DNA from: DAORHV01 sp964458645
GTDB lineage: Bacteria > Patescibacteriota > Gracilibacteria > Peribacterales > Peribacteraceae
Direction of reading: 5' to 3'
DNA: 64,000 bases
Assembly (NCBI GenBank): GCA_964458645.1
Contig: CAYWJU010000002.1
Span: 117,362 to 181,361, forward strand
Shown here: positions 1 to 9,058 of the stretch, piece by piece
How positions within the stretch are numbered: position 1 is the stretch's first letter
How the letters are laid out: the number at the start of each line of letters is the position of its first letter
Notes under the pieces: model-generated
What the model was told of the DNA's origin: nothing
Seen by the model: the letters and a program-made list of their open reading frames with translations, nothing else
The model's database searches: none
Program-made: the position numbers and the translations under genes

Positions 1-530
1 TGTGCGGTTGGCGAGGGCGGTAATGTTGAAGAATAGGGCGTAGTTGGGTGATGAATCGGAATCGGATCATGGGAAGAGTCTATTTAATTTCCATTGTCCC
101 TTTTTGTCCGAGCGACAAAAAGGAACCAAAAAACGTGTGTGCGCTGAGCGCCCACGGCCGCTGCGGCGGCCAGACCGCAGGCCCCCGCGCGCAGCGCACA
201 CCACCCCTTTGGTGGCTTGAGCACTCGCGCCTTTGGTTCTTCTCGCTCACGTCTTCTCAGGGCCCGTAGTACGGCAGAACCCTCGGCCGTTTCAAAGAGC
301 TGATTCCTCACGCACAAGAAGCAGCCAGACGACAACGTCCATTCGGTTACGCATGGAGGGTAAGGGAGGTTCGGAGGGCCAAGGGAATCCCAAGGGGACT
401 GCGCATCAAGCCTCTCGCTTCGCTCAAGTGCTTGCTGCTGGGAGCTGTGCTAGGTTCCCTGGTCCTCCGAGGAAGAATCTTTGGCAGCTTCAACAATGGA
501 TTGGCCAATGAAATGCTATGATCATCTCCG
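1..530. other. Gene-free left edge
   Basis: No reading frame here has a recognisable protein. The stretch holds the family A hairpin repeat at 97-215 and low-complexity, locally palindromic DNA (for example near 370-460). A -10 hexamer, TATGAT, at about 516-521 is placed to drive the helicase gene at 531. The first 60 bases could be the flank of a gene outside the window. Confidence 0.5.
97..215. repeat. Dispersed hairpin repeat, family A, copy 1
   Basis: A perfect 10-bp inverted repeat, CCTTTTTGTC / GACAAAAAGG, with a 5-nt CGAGC loop lies at 99-123. It is followed by AACCAAAAAACGTGTGTG and a GC-rich tail. The tail contains a second palindrome, CTGCGG / CCGCAG, and a CCACC / GGTGG hairpin near 210. 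The core is nearly identical at 63941-64000 and recurs with a modified loop at 58411-58590. It contains no plausible gene. It could be a non-autonomous mobile repeat, a structured RNA or a terminator-like element; the sequence alone does not decide. Confidence 0.8.
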
Positions 531-3488
531 ATGAAGTCCTTCAATGCCGAATACGCCCGACTTAACCCCGACCAACGCCGCGCGGTGGACACCGTCGAAG
601 GCCCGGTCATGGTGGTGGCAGGTCCTGGCACCGGCAAAACACAGACCGTTGCCATGCGCGTTGCCAATATTCTCCAGAAGACGCAGGCCAAGCCCGGCAA
701 CATTCTGTGTCTTACCTTCAGCAACAGCGGTGCTACCGCCATGCGTGAGCGCTTGCGCAAACTCATTGGTCCGGATGCCTACGGCGTGCACGTGAATACC
801 ATCCACGGGTTTTGTAATGAAATCATTCTCCAAAACCCGCAGGTGTTCGAGCAATGGTCTGCACTGGAGCAAATCAGTGACGTTGAGCGCTATCGTGCCG
901 TTCGGGGAATCATCGATGAAATGCTGCCCGACTTGGAGTTGGTGAATAAGAAAGATCCGCATCGTGGTATTTCCGACATTCTCAGCCGCATGAGTTTGTT
1001 CAAGCGCGAAGGGAAGGCTGACCCGGCCGAGCTTGCGCGCATAGCCGATGAAAACGATGCCGTTCTTTCGCAGCTCAGTCGCGAAGGCACCAAGGCGCAT
1101 GAAAACAACTTGCGCAAAGCCCGTAAGTTCCGCGACCTAGTGCGCGTGTTCGTCCGCTATCAAGAAGTACTGAAAAAAACACAGCGCTACGACTATGACG
1201 ACATGATCTTGGGAGTGATCCGCGCGCTCTCGGAAGAAGACTGGCTACTGGCCTCTCAGCAGGAGCGCTATCTGTATCTGTTGGTCGATGAATTTCAGGA
1301 TACCAACGGCGCGCAGTACAGACTCATTGAGTTACTCACGCAGCCGCGTACGCCCGAAGATAACCCCAACTTCTTCGTGGTCGGCGACGACGACCAGGCC
1401 ATCTACCGGTTCCAGGGCGCCAACCTCACCAATATCTTGTCGTTCCATAAGCGCTTCCCAAAGGCGCCGATCATCGTGCTGAAGACTAGTTACCGTTGCA
1501 CGCAGCCTATTTTGGATGCCGCCAATGCGCTTATTTCCAATAATACCGAGCGGTTGGTCGGTCGTATCGAAGGCCTGGATAAAACCCTCACGTCGGCCTC
1601 GAGTCACAAAGTCATCAAGCCGGTACTGTTACTCAGCCCCAGCGACATGACCGAACCCTTCCTGATCGCCGATCTCATCGACGATCGGTTGGCCGATGGC
1701 ATGGTGCCGACCGAGATTGCAGTACTCACACAAACCAATGCCGAGTTGCGCCCCATCTACGACGTGCTCACCGCGCGCGGTATTCCGGTGCAAATGACCG
1801 GCCGCATCGACTTGTTGTTACACCCCATGGTTCAGCAAATCATCGCCATCTTGAAGGCGATCCACAAGCCGACGGACAGCGGATTACTGGGTGCTGCCAT
1901 GGCCTGCGAATGTTTCGGCTGCCATCCGGCCGATTTGGGCCGCATCTTCGAAAGCCAGCGCAACGAGAAGGCAGGCTTGCAGGAAGTGCTTTTGCAATTC
2001 GGGCCGAAGAAGACCAATGATCCGGTCGAGCTGAATGATCGCGAGCAGGTGCTGAAGACGCGTGACGTGCTTCTTGATTTGCATCAGAAACTGGGGAGTC
2101 GCACCGTGCTCGAGACGCTCGAACATGCGCTCAAAGAGAGTGTGCTGCTGACAATTGCCACCGTCGGCGGCAAGTCGGTGGACCCGCTGGATTACGCCGC
2201 CATTCAGGAATTTTTTGACCGCGTGAAGTACCGTTGTTACGAATCGCCGCAGTTCAGCTTCGAGTCATTCTTAGATGATCTAACCATGTACGGCGACCCG
2301 GATTACGGCGACCTGCGCTTGAGTTACGACTTGCCGCATCTTACCGATGCAGGCGTCCAGCTCATGACCGCGCACCGCAGCAAGGGTCTTGAATTCGAGA
2401 CCGTCATTCTTTCGAATTTCCGCGACCGCCACTGGAACAACCGCATGAGTCATGCCGGCATCTCGGTACCCGAGGATTTGCTGTTCGGTTGGGAGAAAGA
2501 ACAAAAGTCATTCGAGAAAGGCCAAGATGAGCGCCGCGTGGCATTCGTGGCCATGACGCGTGCCAAGCAGGAGTTGCTGTTCACCTGTGCCAAGCAACTT
2601 ACCTCTGGCGATCGTAATAAGGCCGTGAGTCCGTCGTCGTTCTTCGCCGAATCGGGCGAATTGCCGGAGCAGGAAAAAGAGCTGAAGAACCCCGAGCAGG
2701 CGGTCAGCTTATTGCTCAAGCCGCCGCGACACATCGATGCCGAGTTCGCCGCATTTCTGAAGCATCGCCTGAAAGACTACGCGCTGTCTGTGACCGCGTT
2801 GAATCACTTCTTGGAAGATCCGCAGTTGTTCCTGGAGCGCGACTTGTTGCAAGTGCCGCAATCCAAGCAGTCCAGCTTGGTGTATGGCAATGCAGTACAC
2901 GACGCGCTGAAGCAATGGTCCATGCGAACCAAATCGGGCAAGCCTATGACCGACAGTGAGTTCCTGGAAGCATTCCGTACCTACTTGAATGAACGCGAGG
3001 TCCTTACCGATGCCGAACGCAGCCGTCTGACCAGGCTTGGCGAGGAATCGCTGCCACGCTATTTCGAGCAGCGGTTGGCGGGCACATTTCCGACCATTGC
3101 GTACGTCGAGCATTCCATTTCCACGCATCTGGGCGATATTCCCATCAAAGGAAAATTGGACCGTATCGATCTGGAGAATCCTGCTTCGGCCAATGCCATG
3201 GTACTCGACTTTAAGACAGGCCGCCCCAAGACCGAGGCGCAGATCCTGGAAGGGGATTACTTCCGCCAGCTTGTCTTCTATGCCCTGCTTCTGCAGCACG
3301 GAATGCCGCATCTGACGCCGATTGCCTTCACGCTGGATTTCATCGGCGAAGCTGCCGAGCATCCGGTTGAACGCACCTTTCAGGTGACAACCGCGCAGAA
3401 GCTTGAGCTTGCGAAAGTGGTGAAGGCGGTCTGGAAGAAAATCAACGCACTCGACTTTACCCCGCTCGAAGCGAAGGATTTGGAATAG
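531..3488 (+). CDS. UvrD/PcrA-family DNA helicase fused to a PD-(D/E)XK nuclease domain
   Basis: This 985-aa protein is a superfamily 1A helicase that should unwind DNA with ATP during repair or recombination. Visible motifs are Walker A GPGTGKT (residues 31-37), motif II DEFQDT (254-259), motif III GDDDQAIYRFQG, motif V TAHRSKGLEFE and motif VI VAMTRAKQELL. The last 230 residues look like a RecB/AddB-type nuclease: YGNAVHDALK, then KLDRID and VLDFKTGR carrying the metal-binding Asp and the catalytic D..K. It may work as a single-chain RecBCD/AddAB-like end processor. TATGAT lies 9 nt before the ATG, suggesting a leaderless mRNA. The helicase identity is firm; the fused-nuclease role is inferred from motifs. 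Confidence 0.92.
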   Translation: MKSFNAEYARLNPDQRRAVDTVEGPVMVVAGPGTGKTQTVAMRVANILQKTQAKPGNILCLTFSNSGATAMRERLRKLIGPDAYGVHVNTIHGFCNEIILQNPQVFEQWSALEQISDVERYRAVRGIIDEMLPDLELVNKKDPHRGISDILSRMSLFKREGKADPAELARIADENDAVLSQLSREGTKAHENNLRKARKFRDLVRVFVRYQEVLKKTQRYDYDDMILGVIRALSEEDWLLASQQERYLYLLVDEFQDTNGAQYRLIELLTQPRTPEDNPNFFVVGDDDQAIYRFQGANLTNILSFHKRFPKAPIIVLKTSYRCTQPILDAANALISNNTERLVGRIEGLDKTLTSASSHKVIKPVLLLSPSDMTEPFLIADLIDDRLADGMVPTEIAVLTQTNAELRPIYDVLTARGIPVQMTGRIDLLLHPMVQQIIAILKAIHKPTDSGLLGAAMACECFGCHPADLGRIFESQRNEKAGLQEVLLQFGPKKTNDPVELNDREQVLKTRDVLLDLHQKLGSRTVLETLEHALKESVLLTIATVGGKSVDPLDYAAIQEFFDRVKYRCYESPQFSFESFLDDLTMYGDPDYGDLRLSYDLPHLTDAGVQLMTAHRSKGLEFETVILSNFRDRHWNNRMSHAGISVPEDLLFGWEKEQKSFEKGQDERRVAFVAMTRAKQELLFTCAKQLTSGDRNKAVSPSSFFAESGELPEQEKELKNPEQAVSLLLKPPRHIDAEFAAFLKHRLKDYALSVTALNHFLEDPQLFLERDLLQVPQSKQSSLVYGNAVHDALKQWSMRTKSGKPMTDSEFLEAFRTYLNEREVLTDAERSRLTRLGEESLPRYFEQRLAGTFPTIAYVEHSISTHLGDIPIKGKLDRIDLENPASANAMVLDFKTGRPKTEAQILEGDYFRQLVFYALLLQHGMPHLTPIAFTLDFIGEAAEHPVERTFQVTTAQKLELAKVVKAVWKKINALDFTPLEAKDLE

Positions 3489-3624
3489 TTTTCTATCCAT
3501 CGTAGTACGGAGAAAGAAACACCTTTGACATGCAACAAACAAAATCGGCTGAGACGGTTGCGCAAAGTCAATCGTGTCGGCATCAGTTGATTGCAAAGAT
3601 TTGCGTTCTGCCTACAATCCACCC

Positions 3625-4560
3625 ATGGCGGCTCCCGTTGTGCCGGCACGACTCTCCGATCTGGAGTTTCTGAGCGCCTACGATGAGTACGCCCGCCTGC
3701 GTGGTCCTCTCGATCCAAAAGAGCATCCCAAGTGTGCTGCAGTGTCCAAGGCGGTGAAGCGACGCATTATTGAGGCGATGATGGTGAACTGGGCATTCGG
3801 TGGCCCCATTAAGTCCAGCATGACCCCGGCGGTCAGCGCAGGTCTGGGTTTACTTGTTTCGCGTTCGCCCTACGGCGGCTTGGTTGGAACCGCACTCGGC
3901 GCCGGTGTGTCCTGCCTGGGTCCCATGTACACCAAGTGGCACTTGAGTGCATACGCTGAAAGTGACCCCGATTGCACGCTGGAATCCATGGCCGAATGCT
4001 GGAAGGCACTGAATGCTGGCCAGGGTGACGGCTGGGACGTTCGAAAACAGCGAGTAGAGCCCAGCCTGGGTTCGGTCCCCAATGGCTTACGGCGATGGAT
4101 GGGCATTGCATTCATCTACGTCCAAAGCAGCACCTCGCTGCGGCGACTCTTCAGCGATGTGTATACCGATTCACTTACCGCTTCACCTGCGTTGCAAGGA
4201 AAAGTACATGAAGGCAAAGACATGTTGTTGCATGAACGCGAACGTGAGGTGAGACTGAAGGAAGATGAGCTGTCCAGTTTGCGAGCGAAGGTAGATGAGC
4301 AGGCGGCTGTCATCAAAGGCCTGCAAGAGAACGGCGCATATGGTGATGAAGCTGCCAAAGGCACCGACGGTCGTTTGGGCGCAGTAGAAGAAACAGTCGC
4401 CCGGATCCTGCACGGACTAGGGCCCTTGCTCAGCCATTTAGCTGCCGACGAAAGCGCTGATGTTACAGTGGTCCAGTTACATGTGCAGTCCCGACGGGTC
4501 ATTGGTGTAGTGCCAGTGAAGCCCAACCCAGGCAGTCACGAGGGTTCCACTGCAACGTAA
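3625..4560 (+). CDS. Hypothetical protein with glycine-rich hydrophobic segment and coiled coil
   Basis: This 311-aa protein is unlike any family I recognise. A hydrophobic Gly/Ser-rich stretch at about residues 60-105 could be one or two membrane segments. The second half has a charged helix (about 200-240, rich in Glu, Arg and Lys) that reads as a coiled coil. I start at the ATG at 3625 and not at an upstream in-frame codon at 3574, because TTGCAA, 16 bp, TACAAT ends 6 nt before this ATG. That fits the leaderless promoters seen across the window. Function unknown. Confidence 0.7.
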   Translation: MAAPVVPARLSDLEFLSAYDEYARLRGPLDPKEHPKCAAVSKAVKRRIIEAMMVNWAFGGPIKSSMTPAVSAGLGLLVSRSPYGGLVGTALGAGVSCLGPMYTKWHLSAYAESDPDCTLESMAECWKALNAGQGDGWDVRKQRVEPSLGSVPNGLRRWMGIAFIYVQSSTSLRRLFSDVYTDSLTASPALQGKVHEGKDMLLHEREREVRLKEDELSSLRAKVDEQAAVIKGLQENGAYGDEAAKGTDGRLGAVEETVARILHGLGPLLSHLAADESADVTVVQLHVQSRRVIGVVPVKPNPGSHEGSTAT

Positions 4561-4641
4561 CAGAAAAATGGTAGGTATTTTGTAATCTCTTACACTATTT
4601 CAGCCCTATATTAAGAGAAAAATACTGATCTTCTTTTGTGT

Positions 4642-5232
4642 TCAATTATTCGTCAAAAATTCACGAAACAGTGCCAATGCTCTCCCTCTATGACTTGTAC
4701 TATTTTTTTGTTCGACTTTCATGGCTGAGTATACGACTGAATAGCCATCTGGCCTGAAGCATGCAGATATAGGTAAGCCCGGTAAGAAGCCAGCTTCTAG
4801 TGTTTCGGTGATTACGCCGGAGCAAGCACCGTTAAAGATGTGTTCTTCGCCCTTTGGGTCGATATAGGCAATGCAGCAAACGAATGTAGCCTTCTTATTC
4901 TTCTCACTTGCCATGCGCTGTAGAAAATATTCTATCCATTCCTTGTCCGTGGCTTGAGGACCGGCTCCCCAACGCCTGGTAGCAATGCCCAGTTCGCCAG
5001 CGAGAGCGTCCACGACAATGCCGGAGTCATCTGCCATTGTGGGAAGCTTAGAAAGCTCATGGAAATGGCGTGCTTTGATGAGCGCATTCTCTTTGAATGT
5101 TGTTCCGTGTTCGTGGGGTTCGGACTGTATGCCAATGTCGCTGGGTCCGACCAATTCAATGGGTAGGCCTGAAAGTGATTCGCGAATTTCGATCAACTTT
5201 CCTTTGTTGTTGGTACCGGCGAGCAGGCGCAT
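4642..5232 (-). CDS. rdgB: RdgB/HAM1-like non-canonical purine NTP pyrophosphatase
   Basis: This 196-aa protein should hydrolyse dITP/XTP to the monophosphate and so clean the nucleotide pool. It opens with the family signature LLAGTNNKGKLIEI, then has TTFKENALIKA and MADDSGIVVDAL with the catalytic Asp pair, and ends with STSHRGRALALF. The loop that in most homologues reads G-x-G-Y-D-P-x-F is here PGLPISACF, so this copy is divergent. The start at 5232 is set by TACACT 6 nt upstream. That -10 element sits inside the 3' end of the upstream gene (5247-5855), only 14 nt away. Confidence 0.85.
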   Translation of the reverse strand: MRLLAGTNNKGKLIEIRESLSGLPIELVGPSDIGIQSEPHEHGTTFKENALIKARHFHELSKLPTMADDSGIVVDALAGELGIATRRWGAGPQATDKEWIEYFLQRMASEKNKKATFVCCIAYIDPKGEEHIFNGACSGVITETLEAGFLPGLPISACFRPDGYSVVYSAMKVEQKNSTSHRGRALALFREFLTNN

Positions 5233-5246
5233 GCCGAGAGTGTACC

Positions 5247-5855
5247 TCAGGCATTCCGGGGTGCTAGTTCTGCCCGCAATTCTCCGACAAGAGGCCCGAA
5301 AAGCCGCTGGACGTCCGCTTCCACCCTGCGGATGGATTGATCGACGCGTTCGGCCAGCAGTACCGCGTGCCATTCAGGTCTTTTGTGCTCCATCTTCGCC
5401 GCGCCTTGGGAAATCTTCAGCATCGTGATCTCATGGAGTTCCTCGCGCGATCGAGGCTCTGTTCCTTGCGTGCGGCCGACGTGGGCTTCGTTCTCTTCGT
5501 ATGCTGCTTGAACAAAATCATCAGAAAGCTCGAGCACGTTGTTGCCGCCCCGGTACACGCACCAAGCTCGGTGATGCAACCACGAGAGCAATTCGTCATG
5601 AGTGACATCCGCGTAGGGTGCCGGATGTATGGCCAGCACGATGCCGAGCAGGCGCTCAAGTTCATTGCGTAACGCCGCTTGGATATCCAGCTCGAAATAG
5701 GCGATGCGATCCAGAAAGCGAGCACGCACGGCGTCTTCGGCCGGGTGTACTTCCTGCATTTCAATCGAAGCGGCGCCGGAGGCTTTGAGCGTGCGTATGA
5801 CTACCGAGGATAGAGAGTCCTCTGCACGCTGCAATCGCGCCGAGAAGTGGTTCAT
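5247..5855 (-). CDS. Hypothetical protein, 202 aa
   Basis: No family recognised. It is a soluble, mostly helical, charged protein with no signal peptide or membrane segment. It has a conserved-looking WLHHRAW patch near the middle and a helical C-terminus rich in Glu and Arg. It lies between ftsK and rdgB on the same strand, and its stop is 14 nt before the rdgB start, so the two may be co-transcribed. I see no ribosome binding site. Codon usage matches its neighbours, which supports a real gene. Confidence 0.6.
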   Translation of the reverse strand: MNHFSARLQRAEDSLSSVVIRTLKASGAASIEMQEVHPAEDAVRARFLDRIAYFELDIQAALRNELERLLGIVLAIHPAPYADVTHDELLSWLHHRAWCVYRGGNNVLELSDDFVQAAYEENEAHVGRTQGTEPRSREELHEITMLKISQGAAKMEHKRPEWHAVLLAERVDQSIRRVEADVQRLFGPLVGELRAELAPRNA

Positions 5856-5922
5856 GTTGTGTTAGCAAAAACGGCTGCCATTCGGCGAAAGAATCAGATC
5901 CTACGCGTTGCAAAGAAGGGGC

Positions 5923-8154
5923 TCAAACCGTTGCGTCCTCGGACACGAAGATCTTGCGCGCCTTGGCGCCGTCGGCGGGGCCGATAAGGCCCTTCTCTTC
6001 CATGATGTCGAGCAGGCGGGCGGCACGCGCGTAGCCCACCTTCAACTGGCGCTGAAGCAAGCTGGCCGAGGCCTTCTTGGAGGCCTGCACCACGCGCACG
6101 GCATCGAAGAAGAGGTCGTCGCCGCCGTTATCGTCGGCATCCAAATCAATGCTGGCCGTACCCTGTCCGGTGTTACTGGCATTATCGTCGCCGTTGCCCA
6201 GTGTAATCTCCTCTGTCAGCACGCCACCACCGGCTACCTTCACCGCGTTGATGACGCGTTCCACCTCCTTGGTGGAGACATAGATGCCCTGAATGCGTAC
6301 GGGGTTCGGCGTTGCGGCCGTCATGTACAGCATGTCGCCTTTGCCGAGCAGGTCTTCTGCACCGATGGAATCCAGAATGGTGCGCGAGTCGATGGCACTG
6401 ACCACGCGGAACGCGATGCGGGTGGGGATGTTGGCTTTAATGAGACCGGTGATGACGTCCACGCTGGGGCGCTGCGTGGCGATAATAAGGTGCATGCCGA
6501 CGGCGCGAGCCATTTGGGCGATGCGGGCGATCATGGTTTCGGTGTCTTTGCGGTGCTGGCGCATCATCAGGTCGGCCAGCTCGTCGATGACAATGACGAT
6601 GCGCGGCAGGATTTTCTCTTCGTCTTGCTGCTTTTCATTGAATTCAGCCAGATTACGCACGCCGGCTTCCGAGAAGCGGTGCAGACGGCGGCCCATTTCG
6701 GCGATTGCCCAACGCAATGCCTGAAGAGCTTTGTCCGACTCCGTGATGACCGGCGTGAGCAAATGAGGGATGCCGTTGTACGGCATGAGCTCAACGCGCT
6801 TGGGGTCGATGAGGATGAACTTCAGTTCATGCGGTGCGTTCTGGAACAAGAGCGAAATCAAGAACGTGTTCATACACACCGACTTACCGGCACCGGTTGC
6901 GCCGGCAATGAGCAAGTGCGGCATGTCCTCAATGGTTGCAACGACTGCATCACCCGAGACTCCGCGTCCCAAGGGAATGGTAAGAGGGGAGTCCGACTGG
7001 CGGAACGACGTGCTTTCCAGGAGCTCGCGCAAGTACACCGTGGAGCGAATGGCATTCGGCATTTCGATGCCGACCAAAGCCTTGCCCGGAATCGGTGCTT
7101 CGATGCGCAGGCTCTGTGCGGCAAGCGCCAGGGCCAAGTCATCTTTCAAGCTTTCGATCTTGCTCAACTTCACGCCCTCGGACGGCTGCAGCGTGAACTG
7201 GGTGACGGTTGGACCCGGGTGCGCGTCCTTCATGGTCACGGCGATGTCGAACTCGGAGAGCTTCTGTTGAATGAGGACTGCCTGTGACTTCAGGTCTTCG
7301 TCTTTCACCGTGAGTTCGCTGTGCTTGCCTTCCAGCAGTTCGAGTTCTGGAAATTTCCACTCCTCGAAGCGCGTGTCCTTCATTTCAATCATGCCGTTGG
7401 TTTTGGCTTTGGCGACGGGTTTCTTGGGTGCTTCATCTTCTTCTATTTTGCGTTCGGCGAACGCCGGGCGGACGATGTTCAAATCAGGAATGACAGGCTC
7501 TTCTTCGTCTTCCTGCTGATCCAGCTTTGCGCCGCGCTCAATAAGATCCGCATCGTCCATTTCTTCTTCTTGTTCCGCCACGGCTTCGCGCTGGCGAATA
7601 ACCTTCTTGCTGCTTTCCTCCGGCTTCAATTGGCGAAGAATGGCAGGAATGTCAGGCTCGAACGTAATGAACAAACCGGCAATGAATCCAATGGAAAGCA
7701 CCACGTAGCCGACTTGTGCACTAAGGAATGTAATGAACGGGAATGCCGCCATGAAGCCCACCGCGCCGGCAACGGTGTCCAATTCATTGGCGATGGTTCC
7801 GGTGACGGGCGTGTGCAGGTGAATAAGGCCTAGGAACGCGAAGAGCGACAACGCCGGACCCCAGGTGCGCTTGGCTTCCACTTTGGGGCCGCTGGCGAAG
7901 AGCAGCAAGGTGCCTAAGACAATCAGGAACATGGGGAACAACATGCTCCAATCCCCGAACAATACTTTCAGCCCGCGTCCAATGGCGCCGCCCAGTGAGC
8001 CAGCGCTGTCCTGTAATGCGAGCAGCAGGACAATGCCCACTCCCACGAATACAATCGCCCGGAGTTGGCGACGAGTGTGGTCTTGCAGCTCCATGCTCTT
8101 GTCTTTTCGGCTCCTGCGTCGCTTGATGGTGGTTTTGCGTCGGACCTTCGGCAT
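5923..8154 (-). CDS. ftsK: FtsK/SpoIIIE DNA translocase
   Basis: This 743-aa septum-located motor pumps chromosomal DNA during division. The N-terminal 160 residues hold four hydrophobic segments, followed by an acidic linker of about 100 residues. The motor follows, with Walker A GATGAGKS near residue 417 and Walker B IVIVIDELADLMM. A winged-helix gamma domain is at the C-terminus (ASASLLQRQLKVGYARAARLLD), which in the family reads KOPS-like orientation sequences. The linker is short for the family. TAGAAT ends 7 nt before the ATG at 8154, again leaderless. Confidence 0.96.
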   Translation of the reverse strand: MPKVRRKTTIKRRRSRKDKSMELQDHTRRQLRAIVFVGVGIVLLLALQDSAGSLGGAIGRGLKVLFGDWSMLFPMFLIVLGTLLLFASGPKVEAKRTWGPALSLFAFLGLIHLHTPVTGTIANELDTVAGAVGFMAAFPFITFLSAQVGYVVLSIGFIAGLFITFEPDIPAILRQLKPEESSKKVIRQREAVAEQEEEMDDADLIERGAKLDQQEDEEEPVIPDLNIVRPAFAERKIEEDEAPKKPVAKAKTNGMIEMKDTRFEEWKFPELELLEGKHSELTVKDEDLKSQAVLIQQKLSEFDIAVTMKDAHPGPTVTQFTLQPSEGVKLSKIESLKDDLALALAAQSLRIEAPIPGKALVGIEMPNAIRSTVYLRELLESTSFRQSDSPLTIPLGRGVSGDAVVATIEDMPHLLIAGATGAGKSVCMNTFLISLLFQNAPHELKFILIDPKRVELMPYNGIPHLLTPVITESDKALQALRWAIAEMGRRLHRFSEAGVRNLAEFNEKQQDEEKILPRIVIVIDELADLMMRQHRKDTETMIARIAQMARAVGMHLIIATQRPSVDVITGLIKANIPTRIAFRVVSAIDSRTILDSIGAEDLLGKGDMLYMTAATPNPVRIQGIYVSTKEVERVINAVKVAGGGVLTEEITLGNGDDNASNTGQGTASIDLDADDNGGDDLFFDAVRVVQASKKASASLLQRQLKVGYARAARLLDIMEEKGLIGPADGAKARKIFVSEDATV

Positions 8155-8200
8155 GGCAGTGATTCTACAGCAAAATGTGATGCCGTCACACTAGGAAAAA

Positions 8201-8292
8201 GGAGTCCAGGGACGCCGGGGAGTCCGGAGATGGGTAAGCCATGGTTTCGACAATCTCTGGCGCCTCTGACTTCGCTGGCTTCCCTGTTTAGA
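8201..8292. repeat. Dispersed imperfect hairpin, family B, copy 1
   Basis: This intergenic element between ftsK and the peptidase gene contains GGACGCCGGGGAGTCC and GGGAGTCCGGAGATG. Its outer arms CAGGGA / TCCCTG and inner arms GGAGAT / ATCTCT can fold back. The 15-nt GGGAGTCCGGAGATG string is repeated exactly at 30838-30852, and GGACGCCGGGGA recurs there in inverted orientation. A looser relative is at 61335-61455. Confidence 0.55.
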
Positions 8293-8998
8293 GTTTCGGC
8301 AACCTGTACTCCTTTAACGCTTTCCGTTCCAGCGCATAGCCCGGCATGGCAGCTTCCACTGTTGCCCAGAAGCGCGCTGAGTGGTTGGGGTGCTGGATAT
8401 GCGCCAACTCATGGACGATGACGTAGTGCAGTGTGGTACGCGGCGTGAACAAGAGTGCTGCATTCAGCATAATCGTTCCGTCCCCGGAGCAACTGCCCCA
8501 TTTGGATCTGGCAAATCGGAGTTTTACGTCGCGCACATTCAGTGCCAGCGTATCTTGGTTAATGGCATCGATGAGCGCGACCATTTCCCGGTATTCGCTC
8601 ATGCTGATGCAGTGCCATAGTTGGCGGTGTAGCTGAGTTTTCGAAAGCAGTCTTGGCACGGTCAGGGTCCAGCCGTTGGGCGTATTTTCCGCGCGGAAGC
8701 GGTTACCGTCTGTCAGCGTAAAACGGTAGACGCGACCGGAAGAAACGGTGACGTCGACTTCCTGTTGTTCGGCATTCAGTAACTGCCTGAATGGATCAAC
8801 CAGCGTCTTTTGCTGCATGCGCAAAAATGCCTTGCTGATACGCCCGAGTAAATTTTCAATATGGCGTTGCTCTTCTGCCGCACTGAGTCCGCGTGCCAGT
8901 CGAATGATAATGGCTTCGTCGGTGCAAATGCCGCGAGAGCAGCGATTGCGCGTTCGTTCGACCCGATAGGGGAGCGGACTGTCGTTCATAGACGGCAT
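8288..8998 (-). CDS. YgjP-like (DUF45) zinc metallopeptidase
   Basis: This protein of about 236 aa ends in the typical DUF45/YgjP block: RFARSKWGSCS, then VIVHELAHIQHPNHSARFW, with the HELAH zinc site and the downstream His. The family is related to SprT/WLM peptidases; its substrate is not known to me. The N-terminal half resembles the beta-rich part of the family. The start is uncertain. ATG codons lie at 8998 and 8989, and a GTG at 9040; I favour 8998 because TATCGT lies 8 nt upstream. It is divergent from the gene at 9059 across about 60 bp. Confidence 0.82.
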   Translation of the reverse strand: MPSMNDSPLPYRVERTRNRCSRGICTDEAIIIRLARGLSAAEEQRHIENLLGRISKAFLRMQQKTLVDPFRQLLNAEQQEVDVTVSSGRVYRFTLTDGNRFRAENTPNGWTLTVPRLLSKTQLHRQLWHCISMSEYREMVALIDAINQDTLALNVRDVKLRFARSKWGSCSGDGTIMLNAALLFTPRTTLHYVIVHELAHIQHPNHSARFWATVEAAMPGYALERKALKEYRLPKL

Positions 8999-9058
8999 GG
9001 ATCCTAACGATACCGTGTCCGATTGGGAATCCTGGCGCACTCATTCTACAATGGTTTC

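Noticed and set aside
48..511. Short frames in the left-edge region
   Set aside because: They translate the family A repeat and flanking palindromes; they have no conserved start or domain.
2709..3596. 295-aa minus-strand frame at the end of the helicase gene
   Set aside because: Antisense to the nuclease domain, with no recognisable motif or promoter.
5908..7287. 459-aa plus-strand frame opposite ftsK
   Set aside because: It is antisense to a clear ftsK gene and has no domain; long antisense frames are expected at this GC content.
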